64,000 nt of DNA from positions 434,001-498,000 of the forward strand of contig NZ_JALDAY010000007.1 in the NCBI RefSeq assembly GCF_022698165.1, given 5' to 3'. The notes beneath the pieces were generated by a model. That model worked only from the letters and a program-made list of their open reading frames with translations. It did not search any database and was not told the origin of the DNA. Within the stretch, counting starts at the first letter, position 1; each line of letters begins with the position of its first letter. The DNA comes from Streptomyces cylindrosporus. Lineage in GTDB: Bacteria; Actinomycetota; Actinomycetes; Streptomycetales; Streptomycetaceae. Position numbers and translations under genes: made by a program. Below are positions 51,102-58,864 of this stretch, one piece after another.

Positions 51102-51809
51102 TCACCAGGGCAGCGGGCCGTTGATGTCGAAGAAGCCGCCGGTCGGGCCGTCGGGCGCGACCTGCGCCATCCGGACGATGATCTCGGCGGCCTCCTCGAC
51201 GGTCTGGGTGCCTGTGTTGCCGTTCAGGTCCGTCCTGGTGAAGCCGGGCTCGACGGAGTTGATCCGCATGCCCGGGAAGGCCTTGGCGTACTGCACGGTG
51301 AGCATGTTGACCGCGGCCTTCGAGGTCGGGTAGGCGATGCCCGGGTAGAAGTGCGCGGGGTGGTCGGGGTCGGAGAGGTGGGTCAGCGAGGCGAGGCCGC
51401 TGCTGACGTTGACCACGACGGGCGCGGCCGAGCGCTCCAGCAGGGGCAGGAAGGCGTGCAGCACGCGGACGACGCCGAAGACGTTCGTCTCGAAGGTGTT
51501 CCGCATCTGGTCGCCGGTGACGGTCGCGGCGACCGGCACGCCGTTGTCCTCGGTCCTGGTCTCGATGCCGGCGTTGTTGATCAGTACGTCGAGGCCGCCG
51601 GCGGCCTCGACGGTCTTGGCCGCGGCCTCGACGGTGGCGTCGTCGGTGACGTCGAGGAGGACGAACCGTGCGCCCAGTTCCTCGGCGGCCCGCCGTCCGC
51701 GTTCGGCGTCGCGGGCGCCGACGTACACGGTGTGACCTGCTTCGACGAGTCGGCGGGCGGTCTCGCGGCCGATGCCCTTGTTCGCTCCGGTGATCAGTGT
51801 TGTCGTCAT
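51102..51809 (-). CDS. SDR family oxidoreductase
   Basis: 235 residues from ATG 51809. TTLITGANKGIGRETARRLVEAGHTVYVGARD in blocks (first 35 residues), NNAGIETRTED (about 78-88), catalytic YPTSKAAVNMLTVQYAK (Tyr about 148). The TGANKGIG form and the pairing with a divergent XRE regulator form a common streptomycete gene pair, often inducible and thought to deal with reactive carbonyls. It lacks the island operator, so it may be an unrelated insertion in the island. Confidence 0.87.
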   Translation of the reverse strand: MTTTLITGANKGIGRETARRLVEAGHTVYVGARDAERGRRAAEELGARFVLLDVTDDATVEAAAKTVEAAGGLDVLINNAGIETRTEDNGVPVAATVTGDQMRNTFETNVFGVVRVLHAFLPLLERSAAPVVVNVSSGLASLTHLSDPDHPAHFYPGIAYPTSKAAVNMLTVQYAKAFPGMRINSVEPGFTRTDLNGNTGTQTVEEAAEIIVRMAQVAPDGPTGGFFDINGPLPW

Positions 51810-51843
51810 GCGTCCAGCCTGCGTCGCGCCGCCGCGGGCAGCC

Positions 51844-51864
51844 AGAAGTCCCTTCTTCCTGGGA
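51844..51864. promoter_or_regulatory. Inverted repeats in SDR/XRE divergent promoter
   Basis: AGAAGTCCCTTCT (51844-51856) is a perfect 5-3-5 inverted repeat, overlapped by TCCCTTCTTCCTGGGA (51849-51864), arms TCCC/GGGA. Probable binding site of the XRE protein at 51911. Confidence 0.45.
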
Positions 51865-51910
51865 CCGGCGGTACCAGGCACCGGGGCGGCCGGCGGTGTT
51901 CACTGGAGGC

Positions 51911-52756
51911 ATGGCTGCCACGGAACTGGGACAGGCGCTGCGGCGCTGGCGCGACCGGGTCTCCCCGGACGCGGCGGGGCTGCCCTCGGGCGGTCAGCGG
52001 CGCGCGGCGGGGCTGCGGCGCGAGGAGCTGGCCCTGCTGGCCGGGATCTCGGTCGACTACGTCACGCGGCTCGAACAGGGCCGTGCGGTGAACCCGTCCG
52101 TGCAGGTCGTCGAGGCGCTGGCGCGGGCGCTGCGGCTGTCCGGGGACGAGCGGGAGTATCTGTTCCGGCTGGCGGAGCTGGTGCCTCCCGGTCCCGACGT
52201 GGTGCCGGGGTATCTGTCGCCGAGTGTGCAGCGGCTGCTGGACCGGCTGGTGGACACGCCCGTCGGCGTCTCCGACGCGGCGATGAACCTGCTGGTGGCC
52301 AATCCGATGTACGCGGCGCTGATGGGCGATCCGTCCGGCCTGCGCGGCTTCGAACGCAACGGTGTGTGGCGCAACTTCACGGGCTGGCCGACCCGGGTCC
52401 GGCACACGCCGGAGGAGCACCGCGCCTTCGAGGTGGGCCTGGTCGCGGAACTTCGGGCGACGCACGCGCACTATCCCGCGGACCGCCAACTCCAGCGCCT
52501 GATCGCTGAGTTGCGCACGAAGAGCGAGCGGTTCGCCGAGCTCTGGGACGAGGGGGTGGTCGGCCGCCTGGAGGCCTCCCGCAAGACGATCGAGCATCCC
52601 CAGGTGGGCCTGCTGACCCTGGACTGCGACCTGCTCCGCGTGGACGGCAACGACCTCCACATCCTCGTCTACTCGGCCGAACCCGGCACGGAGGCCGCGG
52701 AGAAGCTGCAGCTGATCTCGGTGCTGGGCACACAGAGCTTGGTGGGGCAGGGCTAG
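51911..52756 (+). CDS. XRE-family regulator with MmyB-like ligand domain
   Basis: 281 residues. The N-terminal helix-turn-helix covers ELGQALRRWRDRVSPDAAGL and REELALLAGISVDYVTRLEQGRAVNPS blocks (about 5-65). The C-terminal PAS-like domain (GFERNGVWRNFTGWPTRVRHTPEEHRAF blocks) is the MmyB-like ligand domain, whose members can bind lipids or acyl chains. ATG 51911 with GGAGG. Divergent from the SDR at 51102-51809, which it presumably controls. Confidence 0.92.
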   Translation: MAATELGQALRRWRDRVSPDAAGLPSGGQRRAAGLRREELALLAGISVDYVTRLEQGRAVNPSVQVVEALARALRLSGDEREYLFRLAELVPPGPDVVPGYLSPSVQRLLDRLVDTPVGVSDAAMNLLVANPMYAALMGDPSGLRGFERNGVWRNFTGWPTRVRHTPEEHRAFEVGLVAELRATHAHYPADRQLQRLIAELRTKSERFAELWDEGVVGRLEASRKTIEHPQVGLLTLDCDLLRVDGNDLHILVYSAEPGTEAAEKLQLISVLGTQSLVGQG

Positions 52757-52843
52757 GCGTACTGCCCTGTGAGGCTGGGAACTCGACCCGACGCTCTGTT
52801 TCTGATGGGTAGGGGCGGGCTTAGGCCCACTCGTCGAGCAAGG

Positions 52844-52908
52844 TGCGCTCGGCCTACGGGTTCCCGGGCGCGGACGTGGTGGAGCTGATCGCCACGCGGG
52901 ACTGGTGA
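52844..52908 (+). pseudogene. Possible remnant of a coding 3' end
   Basis: In the 165-bp gap 52757-52921 a frame ending at TGA 52906-52908 reads SAYGFPGADVVELIATRDW, protein-like and with normal codon bias but no start or upstream body. I do not recognise the parent protein. It may be the tail of a deleted gene; the rest of the gap shows nothing. Confidence 0.3.
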
Positions 52909-52921
52909 GGGAGCGGCGGGG

Positions 52922-53704
52922 CTAGCGGAGCTTCTCCTTCATTTCGTCCAGTTTCGCCAGGACCGGATAGCCGCTGACGCTCAGCGCGTTGCCGTGGCCG
53001 GTCTGGTGGATGTCGAAGACGGACTGGATGGCGGCGTAGAAGCCCTGTACGTCCTGGGTCTGGTTGACGGCGCGCTTGGCCTGGCGCAGTCCGAAGGCCG
53101 GCATCGCGGCGATCTGCTCGGCGAGTTCACGCGCCGCGTCGTCCAGTTCGGCGCGCGGTACGACCCGGTTGACCATGCCGACCTTCTCGGCTTCCTCGGC
53201 GGTCAGCGGGCGCCCGGTGAAGAGGATCTCCTTGGCCTTGCGCGGCCCCAACTCCCAGGTGTGGCCGTGGTATTCGACGCCGCCGATGCCCATGGTGACG
53301 ACGGGGTCGGAGAACAGGGCGTCCTCGGCGGCCACGATCAGGTCGCACGGCCAGCACAGCATCAGCCCGCCGGCGATGCAGCGGCCCTGGACCGCGGCGA
53401 CGGACGGCTTCGGCACGTTGCGCCAGCGCAGCGTGTATTCCAGATACCGGCGGTTCTCGGCCCGGTAGATCCACTCCAGCGTGATCTCCTTGGGCGCCGG
53501 CCAGCGGTCCTTGAGGTCGTGCCCAGCGGAGAAGTGCTTCCCCTCGGCGCGCAGCACGATCACCTTCACCTCCTCGTCCTCGGCGGCCCGCGTCCACGCG
53601 GCGTCGAGTTCGTCGAGCAGGTCCATGTTCTGGGCGTTGGCGACCTCGGGGCGGTTCAGGGTGATGGTGGCGATACGGTCCTTGACCTCGTACAGGATGT
53701 GCAC
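52922..53704 (-). CDS. Enoyl-CoA hydratase/isomerase (crotonase fold)
   Basis: 260 residues from GTG 53704. KHFSAGHDLKDRW (about 56-68) and GRCIAGGLMLCWPCDLIVAAEDALFSDP blocks (about 107-134) form the oxyanion hole. Instead of the ELGxxPGxGG loop it has VTMGIGGVEYHGHTWELG, the pattern of a mycobacterial EchA subgroup. Usual Glu pair not evident, so reaction unclear. Last in the operon 56027-52922, 10 bp after the ACAD. Confidence 0.88.
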   Translation of the reverse strand: MHILYEVKDRIATITLNRPEVANAQNMDLLDELDAAWTRAAEDEEVKVIVLRAEGKHFSAGHDLKDRWPAPKEITLEWIYRAENRRYLEYTLRWRNVPKPSVAAVQGRCIAGGLMLCWPCDLIVAAEDALFSDPVVTMGIGGVEYHGHTWELGPRKAKEILFTGRPLTAEEAEKVGMVNRVVPRAELDDAARELAEQIAAMPAFGLRQAKRAVNQTQDVQGFYAAIQSVFDIHQTGHGNALSVSGYPVLAKLDEMKEKLR

Positions 53705-53714
53705 GGGTGTCTCC

Positions 53715-54890
53715 TCAGCGTCGGGGCAGACCGAGCACCCGCTCGGCGATGATCGTGCGCTGGATCTCGGACGTGCCGCCGGCGATGGTGCCGCCGAAGC
53801 TGCGGGCGTAGCGGTGGAACCAGCTGGCGGAGTCGTCGTCGAAGGCCATGTGGTGGTACGGCGCGGTCGGCGCCGGATGGTCGAGGCCGTCCGCGCCGGC
53901 CGCGTCCAGGACGTGTTCCAGGGCCTGTTGCGCGGCCTCGGACCCGAACACCTTCAGCACGGACAGCGCCGGTACGTCCTGTTCGCCGCGGGCGGCGCGG
54001 GCGAGCGCGGCCGAGCCGAGCAGCCGTAGCGCCTGGAGGTCCATGACGAGGGTGGCGTACCAGTCCTTGTCCAGGGCGTTGGTCGGCCGGAAGTCGCGTA
54101 CCGCTGCCTCCAGCCGCTCCGCCTCGCCCAGCCACATCAGGGTGCGTTCGTGCCCGAGCGAGCCGTTCGCCACCCGCCAGCCCTGGTTGAGGGGGCCGAC
54201 GAGGTTCTCGGCCGGGACACGGACGTTCTCGAAGAAGACCTCGTTGAAGTCCTTGTGGTCGGGGCCGGTGTAGGAGGCGAAGGGGCGGCGGGTCACGCCC
54301 GGGGTGTCGGTGGGGACGATCAGGACGCTGATGCCCTTGTGCTTGGGCGCGTCCGGGTCGGTGCGGACGAAGGTGAGCAGCACGTCGGCGTCGTGCGCGC
54401 CGGACGTCCAGACCTTCTGCCCGTTGACGGTGAAGTGGTCGCCGTCGAGTTCGGCGCGGGTGCGCAGGGAGGCGAGGTCGGATCCCGCGCCGGGTTCGCT
54501 CATGCCGAGGGCGGCGGTGAGCTCGGCGCGCAGGATGGGCACGGCCCAGCGGTGTTTCTGCTCCTCGGTGCCGAAGGAGAGCAGCGAGGCGGCGATGATG
54601 CCGACGCCCTGCGGGTTGAAGCTGTGGCAGATACGGCGCCGGGACAGCTCCTCGCGATGGACGAACTGCTGGATGACGCCCGCGTTGCGGCCGCCGAACT
54701 CGGGCGGGTTGCCGGGCAGCAGCCAGCCCTCGTCGAACTGGAGGCGCTGCCAGCGGCGGGCCCACTCGGGGAGGTGGGCGGTGGAGCGGGACCGTTCGGC
54801 GGCCTCGGCCTCGGTGGGCAGGTTGGCGTCGAGGAAGGCGGCGAACTCGGCGCGGAACTCCTCGACCTCGGTGTCGAAGGACAGCTTCAT
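53715..54890 (-). CDS. Acyl-CoA dehydrogenase, alpha-type subunit of a pair
   Basis: 391 residues. GMSEPGAGSDLASLRTRAE (about 133-151), FTVNGQKVWTSGAHDADV (about 157-174), FNEVFFENVRVPAENLVGPLNQGW, and IAGGTSEIQRTIIAERVLGLP at the end, again with the EGT Glu changed to Gly. Pairs with 54887-55888 through a 4-bp ATGA overlap. Together they form the second heteromeric FadE-type enzyme of the window. Confidence 0.92.
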   Translation of the reverse strand: MKLSFDTEVEEFRAEFAAFLDANLPTEAEAAERSRSTAHLPEWARRWQRLQFDEGWLLPGNPPEFGGRNAGVIQQFVHREELSRRRICHSFNPQGVGIIAASLLSFGTEEQKHRWAVPILRAELTAALGMSEPGAGSDLASLRTRAELDGDHFTVNGQKVWTSGAHDADVLLTFVRTDPDAPKHKGISVLIVPTDTPGVTRRPFASYTGPDHKDFNEVFFENVRVPAENLVGPLNQGWRVANGSLGHERTLMWLGEAERLEAAVRDFRPTNALDKDWYATLVMDLQALRLLGSAALARAARGEQDVPALSVLKVFGSEAAQQALEHVLDAAGADGLDHPAPTAPYHHMAFDDDSASWFHRYARSFGGTIAGGTSEIQRTIIAERVLGLPRR

Positions 54891-55888
54891 GACACCTCCC
54901 CCGCGAGCTGTGCCTCGGTGATCAGTGCCCGGTGCTCGGCGGCGCCGCCCAGCATCAGCTCACCCGCCTTGGCCCGTTTGACGGCGAACTGCAGATCGTT
55001 CTCCCAGGTGTGCCCCATCGCGCCGAACAGCTGCACGGCGTTGCGGAACACCACGGACTGGCACTCCCCCGCCGACGCCTTCGCCATGGACGCGGCGATA
55101 CGGCGGCGGGGGTCGTCCTCGGCGACGGTCAGCGCGGCGAAGTAGGCGAGGGCGCGGGCCCGTTCGAGGGCGACGTGCATGTCGGCCGCCTTGTGCTGCA
55201 CGGCCTGGAAGGAGCCGATCGGGGCGTCGAACTGGTGCCGGGTGCGGACGTGGTCGAGAACCAGGTCGAGGGCCCGCCGGCAGGCGCCCACCATGGTCAG
55301 GGCCATGCCGGTGAGGGCGATGTGCCGGGCCCTTTCCGGGTCCGCCGCGGTCCGGGCGCCGGCCCCGACCCGCACCTGCGCGAGGGTGACGTCGGCGAGG
55401 TGCAGGACCGGGTCGAAGGCAGGAGTGCGCACGGCGGTCGCCTCGCTGGCGGGGACCACGAAGACGCCGGCGTCGGTGACCACGGCGAGCAGGTCGGCCC
55501 GGTCCCCGTCGAGGACATGCCGGGCGGTGCCGTCCAGCACCCAGCCGTCGCCCTCGGGGGTGGCGGTGATCCCGGTGTGGACGGCGGCGCCGGACTGGTC
55601 GGGGTCGGCGTACCCGGGGGCGAGCGGGCCGAACTGGGTGAGCGTGGCCAGGTAGGGCGTCGGGTCGGTGGCCCGGCCGAGCTCCTCCAGGACGATCGCC
55701 AGCTCGACCGCGTCGGCGGGGTCGGTCAGCTCGGTCCAGCCCAGATCGGCGTAGACCCGCCACAGCGGCGACGGGTCGGCGCCCGCGTCGGCGACGGCGC
55801 GCACCAGCGTCGGCGGGCACTCCTTGAGGACGGCCTTGTGCACGGTGTCCTGCCACAGCCGCTGTTCGGCATCGAACTCAAACAGCAT
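54887..55888 (-). CDS. Acyl-CoA dehydrogenase, beta-type subunit
   Basis: 333 residues. Reduced N-terminal and middle domains; C-terminal helices well kept: VRTRHQFDAPIGSFQAVQHKAADMHVALERARALAYF in blocks (about 214-252) and FRNAVQLFGAMGHTWENDLQFAVKRAKAGELMLGG (about 280-314). The WENDLQ-x-KRAKA stretch is the usual ending of the partner subunits in steroid-type FadE heterotetramers. No EGT catalytic motif. The start codon overlaps the small membrane protein gene by 11 bp. Confidence 0.9.
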   Translation of the reverse strand: MLFEFDAEQRLWQDTVHKAVLKECPPTLVRAVADAGADPSPLWRVYADLGWTELTDPADAVELAIVLEELGRATDPTPYLATLTQFGPLAPGYADPDQSGAAVHTGITATPEGDGWVLDGTARHVLDGDRADLLAVVTDAGVFVVPASEATAVRTPAFDPVLHLADVTLAQVRVGAGARTAADPERARHIALTGMALTMVGACRRALDLVLDHVRTRHQFDAPIGSFQAVQHKAADMHVALERARALAYFAALTVAEDDPRRRIAASMAKASAGECQSVVFRNAVQLFGAMGHTWENDLQFAVKRAKAGELMLGGAAEHRALITEAQLAGEVS

Positions 55889-56027
55889 CCGGGCCCCCGA
55901 GCACGAAGACCCCGGCCAGCACCGCTCCGACCAGCACGGCTCCGGTGAGGAGAGCCCCGACGAGCAGGCCCTCGACCACCGGCCTCAACTGCCCGACCCC
56001 GTGGTCGGTCCGCACGTCCCTCGCCAC
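55878..56027 (-). CDS. 49-residue single-helix membrane protein, leader gene of ACAD operon
   Basis: GTG at 56027-56025 with AGGAGG six bases upstream, the strongest ribosome site of the region. Begins MARDVRTDHGVGQLRPVVEG and then has a continuous hydrophobic run LLVGALLTGAVLVGAVLAGV (about 21-40) before FVLGGPDAV. One membrane helix, cytosolic basic N-terminus. Stop TGA at 55880-55878 lies inside the dehydrogenase start, so the two are coupled. No known family comes to mind. It is the first gene after the operator at 56087-56101. Confidence 0.65.
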   Translation of the reverse strand: MARDVRTDHGVGQLRPVVEGLLVGALLTGAVLVGAVLAGVFVLGGPDAV

Positions 56028-56044
56028 GAACGGCCTCCTCGCTG

Positions 56045-56092
56045 GAGAACATGGAGTACATGGAGAACATGATGGAAAACCTGGTGGAGAAT
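56045..56092 (+). repeat. Array of GAGAAC-type half-sites before the operator
   Basis: GAGAAC, GAGTAC, GAGAAC, GAAAAC and GAGAAT begin at 56045, 56054, 56063, 56075 and 56087, steps of 9, 9, 12 and 12 bp, each followed by ATG or CTG-like bases. The last is the left arm of the operator. Either extra repressor contacts or simple repeat growth. Confidence 0.6.
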
Positions 56093-56101
56093 ATGATTCT
56101 C
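56087..56101. promoter_or_regulatory. Perfect island operator upstream of ACAD operon and TetR
   Basis: GAGAATATGATTCTC, identical to 9744-9758. Lies 60 bp before the leftward small gene and about 90 bp before the TetR gene. TATTCT on the minus strand (56093-56088) could be the -10 of the leftward operon. Confidence 0.75.
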
Positions 56102-56192
56102 GCTATTGGGAATCCACAGTCTCCTCCACATCGTCGGAGGTGTCCAGCATGGACGCAGGATGCTGCCGCTAGACTGCAGTAATGTTCTCCCC

Positions 56193-56864
56193 ATGGCACA
56201 GAAGGCGGACCAGCCCGTGAGCACCCCGACCGAGGAACCGGCCTGGAAGCAGCGCGCGGTGGAGCGCTCGACCCAGGCGGCGAAACGTCGGGCCGAGCAG
56301 AGGGTCGAGCGCTTCCTCGACGCGGCCCAGGCGATCATGGCGGAGAAGGGCACGACGGACTTCACCGTGCAGGAGGTGGTCGACCGGTCGAAGCAGTCGC
56401 TGCGCAGCTTCTACCAGCACTTCGACGGCAAGCACGAGCTCCTGCTCGCGCTGTTCGAGGACGCAATGAGCAAGTCGGCCGACCAGCTGCGCGCGAGCGC
56501 GGCCGAGCAGTCGAACCCGCTGGAGCGGGTGCGGGTCGTCGTCCAGGAGCTGTTCGACAGCTCGCGTCCGGACCCGTCCGGCCGGCAGGGACCGCTGTTC
56601 AGCGACTTCGCGCTGCGCCTGCTGGTCTCGCACCCGGCCGAGATGCGGGTGGCGAACGCTCCGCTGCTCGCGCTGTTCACCGAGCTGATGACGGAGCTGG
56701 AGGAGGCCGGGCTGCTGCGTCCGGGCTTCAAGGCCCGTCGGGTGGCGGCGCTGACCATGCAGACCGTCATGTTCAACGCCCAGTCCAGCGGCCAGGACGG
56801 CGCCCATCCGCTCACCGCGGAGGAGATCTGGGACTTCTGCGCGAAGGGCTTCACGCTCAGCTAG
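56193..56864 (+). CDS. TetR-family regulator, second candidate island repressor
   Basis: 223 residues. Helix-turn-helix at about 30-75 in ERFLDAAQAIMAEKGTTDFTVQEVVDRSKQSLRSFYQHFDGKHELLLALFED blocks, then helical ligand domain. ATG 56193; AATGTTCTCC lies just upstream (56181-56190), half of an operator, and TAGACT (56170-56175) could be its -10. Divergent from the ACAD operon across the operator at 56087. It is not close in wording to KstR, as far as I recall. Rival to 30992-31693 as the protein that reads GAGAATnnnATTCTC. Confidence 0.88.
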   Translation: MAQKADQPVSTPTEEPAWKQRAVERSTQAAKRRAEQRVERFLDAAQAIMAEKGTTDFTVQEVVDRSKQSLRSFYQHFDGKHELLLALFEDAMSKSADQLRASAAEQSNPLERVRVVVQELFDSSRPDPSGRQGPLFSDFALRLLVSHPAEMRVANAPLLALFTELMTELEEAGLLRPGFKARRVAALTMQTVMFNAQSSGQDGAHPLTAEEIWDFCAKGFTLS

Positions 56865-56882
56865 GGCGCGCCCGGCGGGCGG

Positions 56883-57899
56883 TCAGACCGCCAGTCCGTG
56901 CAGGAGGTCGATCACGCGGGTGGGGTCCTCGGGGCCGAGGTGTCCCGCCCCGGGCACGTTGTGGACGGTGAAGCGGTTGTCCGGCGTCAGGGCGTCGGCC
57001 TCCGCGATCATGCGGTCCTGGAGCGCGGTGGCGACCGTGCGGTCCTTGCCGAACCGCAGATAGGTGCGCGGGATCCGCCCCCAGGTGTCGGCGCGCCCGA
57101 CGGCCCGGTTGTCGTAGACGGTCATCGACTCGTCCGTCTGCAGGCCCTCCAGCACCCGCAGGAACGCGACGTCGGAGTAGTCCGCGCAGATCATCTCCTT
57201 GAACACCGCGAGCGCCTTGCGGTCGGAGGTACGCCAGTTCAGGCGCAGCACGCCGAGCTTCTCCGGGTCGCCGATCATGTGGTCCACCGGTGTCACGGCC
57301 TGCCTCCCCTCGGGGGAGTCGGAGCAGGCGTTGACGGAGGGCATGCTGCGGCTCGGGCAGAAGGCGGCCATGTAGCAGATGTGCGCGAGGAGTTCGGGTA
57401 CGGCGTCGCCGACCCGGCTCACCGAGGCGCCGCCCAGACTGTGCCCGACGAGCACCACGGGCCCGCCCAGCCGTGCGGCACGGCGGACGACTCCGGTGAC
57501 GCGTCGCTCGAAGTCGTCCAGGGTGAGGGCGGCGACCGGGGACGGCTCGGTGGCGAGGGCGCGCAGGTCCTGGGTCTGGTACGACGCGGGCACGAACCGC
57601 TGCTCCCCGTGCAGGGGTTGGTCCACGGTGACGACACGGTGGCCGCGCAGCGTCAGCTCCCGCCCGATGGCGGTCCAGAAGGCGCCGGCGCTGTGGGTGC
57701 CGTGGACCAGGACGTACGTACGGGTCCCGGGCCGCCCGTGCCGCCGGCTCCCGGCGCGTTCGTCCGCCCGGGCGACCGGCACACCGAGACCGGCGGCGAG
57801 TCCGACGCCGCCGACCCCGGCCCCGAGGCGCAGCGCCTGCCGCCGCGAGGGCGTAGCGGCAGAGGACTTGGTTCCACTGATGTTCTCGTTGTCAGCCAT
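56883..57899 (-). CDS. Secreted alpha/beta hydrolase with Tat signal
   Basis: 338 residues. Twin-arginine signal SRRQALRLGAGVGGVGLAAG (about 18-37) and an Ala-rich cleavage region, so exported folded. Hydrolase core: TYVLVHGTHSAGAFW (about 62-76, oxyanion strand HG), nucleophile Ser in LVGHSLGGASVS (about 148-159), later acid Asp, and final His in VPGAGHLGPEDP (about 320). An esterase or lipase that could free an acid or alcohol outside the cell for the importer (inference). Convergent with the TetR gene, 18 bp apart. Confidence 0.88.
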   Translation of the reverse strand: MADNENISGTKSSAATPSRRQALRLGAGVGGVGLAAGLGVPVARADERAGSRRHGRPGTRTYVLVHGTHSAGAFWTAIGRELTLRGHRVVTVDQPLHGEQRFVPASYQTQDLRALATEPSPVAALTLDDFERRVTGVVRRAARLGGPVVLVGHSLGGASVSRVGDAVPELLAHICYMAAFCPSRSMPSVNACSDSPEGRQAVTPVDHMIGDPEKLGVLRLNWRTSDRKALAVFKEMICADYSDVAFLRVLEGLQTDESMTVYDNRAVGRADTWGRIPRTYLRFGKDRTVATALQDRMIAEADALTPDNRFTVHNVPGAGHLGPEDPTRVIDLLHGLAV

Positions 57900-57987
57900 G
57901 TCCACGACGCTACGGAGGCCCCGATCGCCTCGACATGGCCCTGCACACCCGACCGACGGTGTACCTACCGCCACCCGAATCCCCTGT

Positions 57988-58026
57988 GAGAGTGACATTC
58001 TCGTGCACGAAGATTTCCATTACCCT
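57988..58026 (+). promoter_or_regulatory. Island operator and probable leaderless promoter of thioesterase gene
   Basis: GAGAGTGACATTCTC (57988-58002) matches the island operator. TACCCT (58021-58026) may be a -10 whose start point falls on the ATG at 58034, where no ribosome site is visible. TTCTCG (57998-58003) would be the -35, inside the operator. Confidence 0.55.
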
Positions 58027-58033
58027 CGCTGTC

Positions 58034-58864
58034 ATGCCACTTGCCGTGAGTGAACTCTGGGACGATCTCCTCGACTGCCTCGACCTTCGGGCGAAGGACG
58101 AGGGAACCGGCCTCGTCTACGAGGCGCGCAACCAACGACTCGGCTATCACCGCGTGTTCGGCGGGCAGTTGCTGGCCCAGTTCGTCCGGGCGGCGCAGCT
58201 GAGCTGCCCGGACAAGGGCGTCAAATCGCTGCACGCCCTGTTCGCGCGGGCCGGCCGGCCCGAGGAGCCCGTGCGTTACGAGGTGGAGCGCCATCACGAC
58301 GGCGGGTCCTTCGCCGCGCTGACGGTGGTGGCCCGGCAGCCGAAGGGCGCGGTGGCGACGGCGTCGGTCTCGCTGCACGCCGCGGAGGACGGTCCCGACC
58401 ACCAGGCGGCCCCGGACGTACCGGGCCTTCCCGGCCCGGAACACCGCACCGACCTGCCCCCGATCCCGTGGGAGACGCGCACCACCGCCGACCTGGACAC
58501 CGCGCTGCCGGAGCCGCCCGAGTTCGACGTGTGGATGCGCACGCCGGCGGCGGAGCCGGAACTGGCGCCGGCCCTCGTCTCGTACGCCACCGATCTGACC
58601 CTCATCGGCACCGCCCTGCGCCCTGTCGCGGGCGTCACCCAGCACGACTCCGGGAAGGCGTTCGCCTCGGCCGTCACCTCGCACACGGTGTGGTTCCACC
58701 GGCCCTTCCCGGCCGACGAGTGGCTGCTGCTGCGCCAGCACAGCCCGGTCCTGGCCCACGGCCGCTGCTTCGGCCGCGGCGACGTCCTCACGGAGCGGGG
58801 TTCGCTCGTCGCGTCCTACGCCCAGGAGGCGCTGCTGCGCTTCACCCGGGAGGCGGCGTCATGA
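58034..58864 (+). CDS. Acyl-CoA thioesterase II (TesB family)
   Basis: 276 residues, the usual double hot-dog length. NQRLGYHRVFGGQLLAQFVRAAQ (about 31-53 in blocks), SLHALFARAG (about 62) and the second hot dog with the Asp-Ser/Thr-Gln type active site in THQ-like VTQHDSGKAFASAVTSHTVWFHRPF (about 198-222) and GRCFGRGDVLTERGSLVASYAQEAL. Releases free acid from acyl-CoA, perhaps to relieve CoA trapping. ATG 58034, no clear ribosome site. ATGA overlap with the next gene. Confidence 0.9.
   Translation: MPLAVSELWDDLLDCLDLRAKDEGTGLVYEARNQRLGYHRVFGGQLLAQFVRAAQLSCPDKGVKSLHALFARAGRPEEPVRYEVERHHDGGSFAALTVVARQPKGAVATASVSLHAAEDGPDHQAAPDVPGLPGPEHRTDLPPIPWETRTTADLDTALPEPPEFDVWMRTPAAEPELAPALVSYATDLTLIGTALRPVAGVTQHDSGKAFASAVTSHTVWFHRPFPADEWLLLRQHSPVLAHGRCFGRGDVLTERGSLVASYAQEALLRFTREAAS

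Noticed and set aside
56049..56165. A plus-strand peptide reading MEYMENMMENLVENM over the half-site array
   Set aside because: No ribosome site, runs through the operator and the TetR promoter region, and its repeat pattern is explained by the DNA half-sites.
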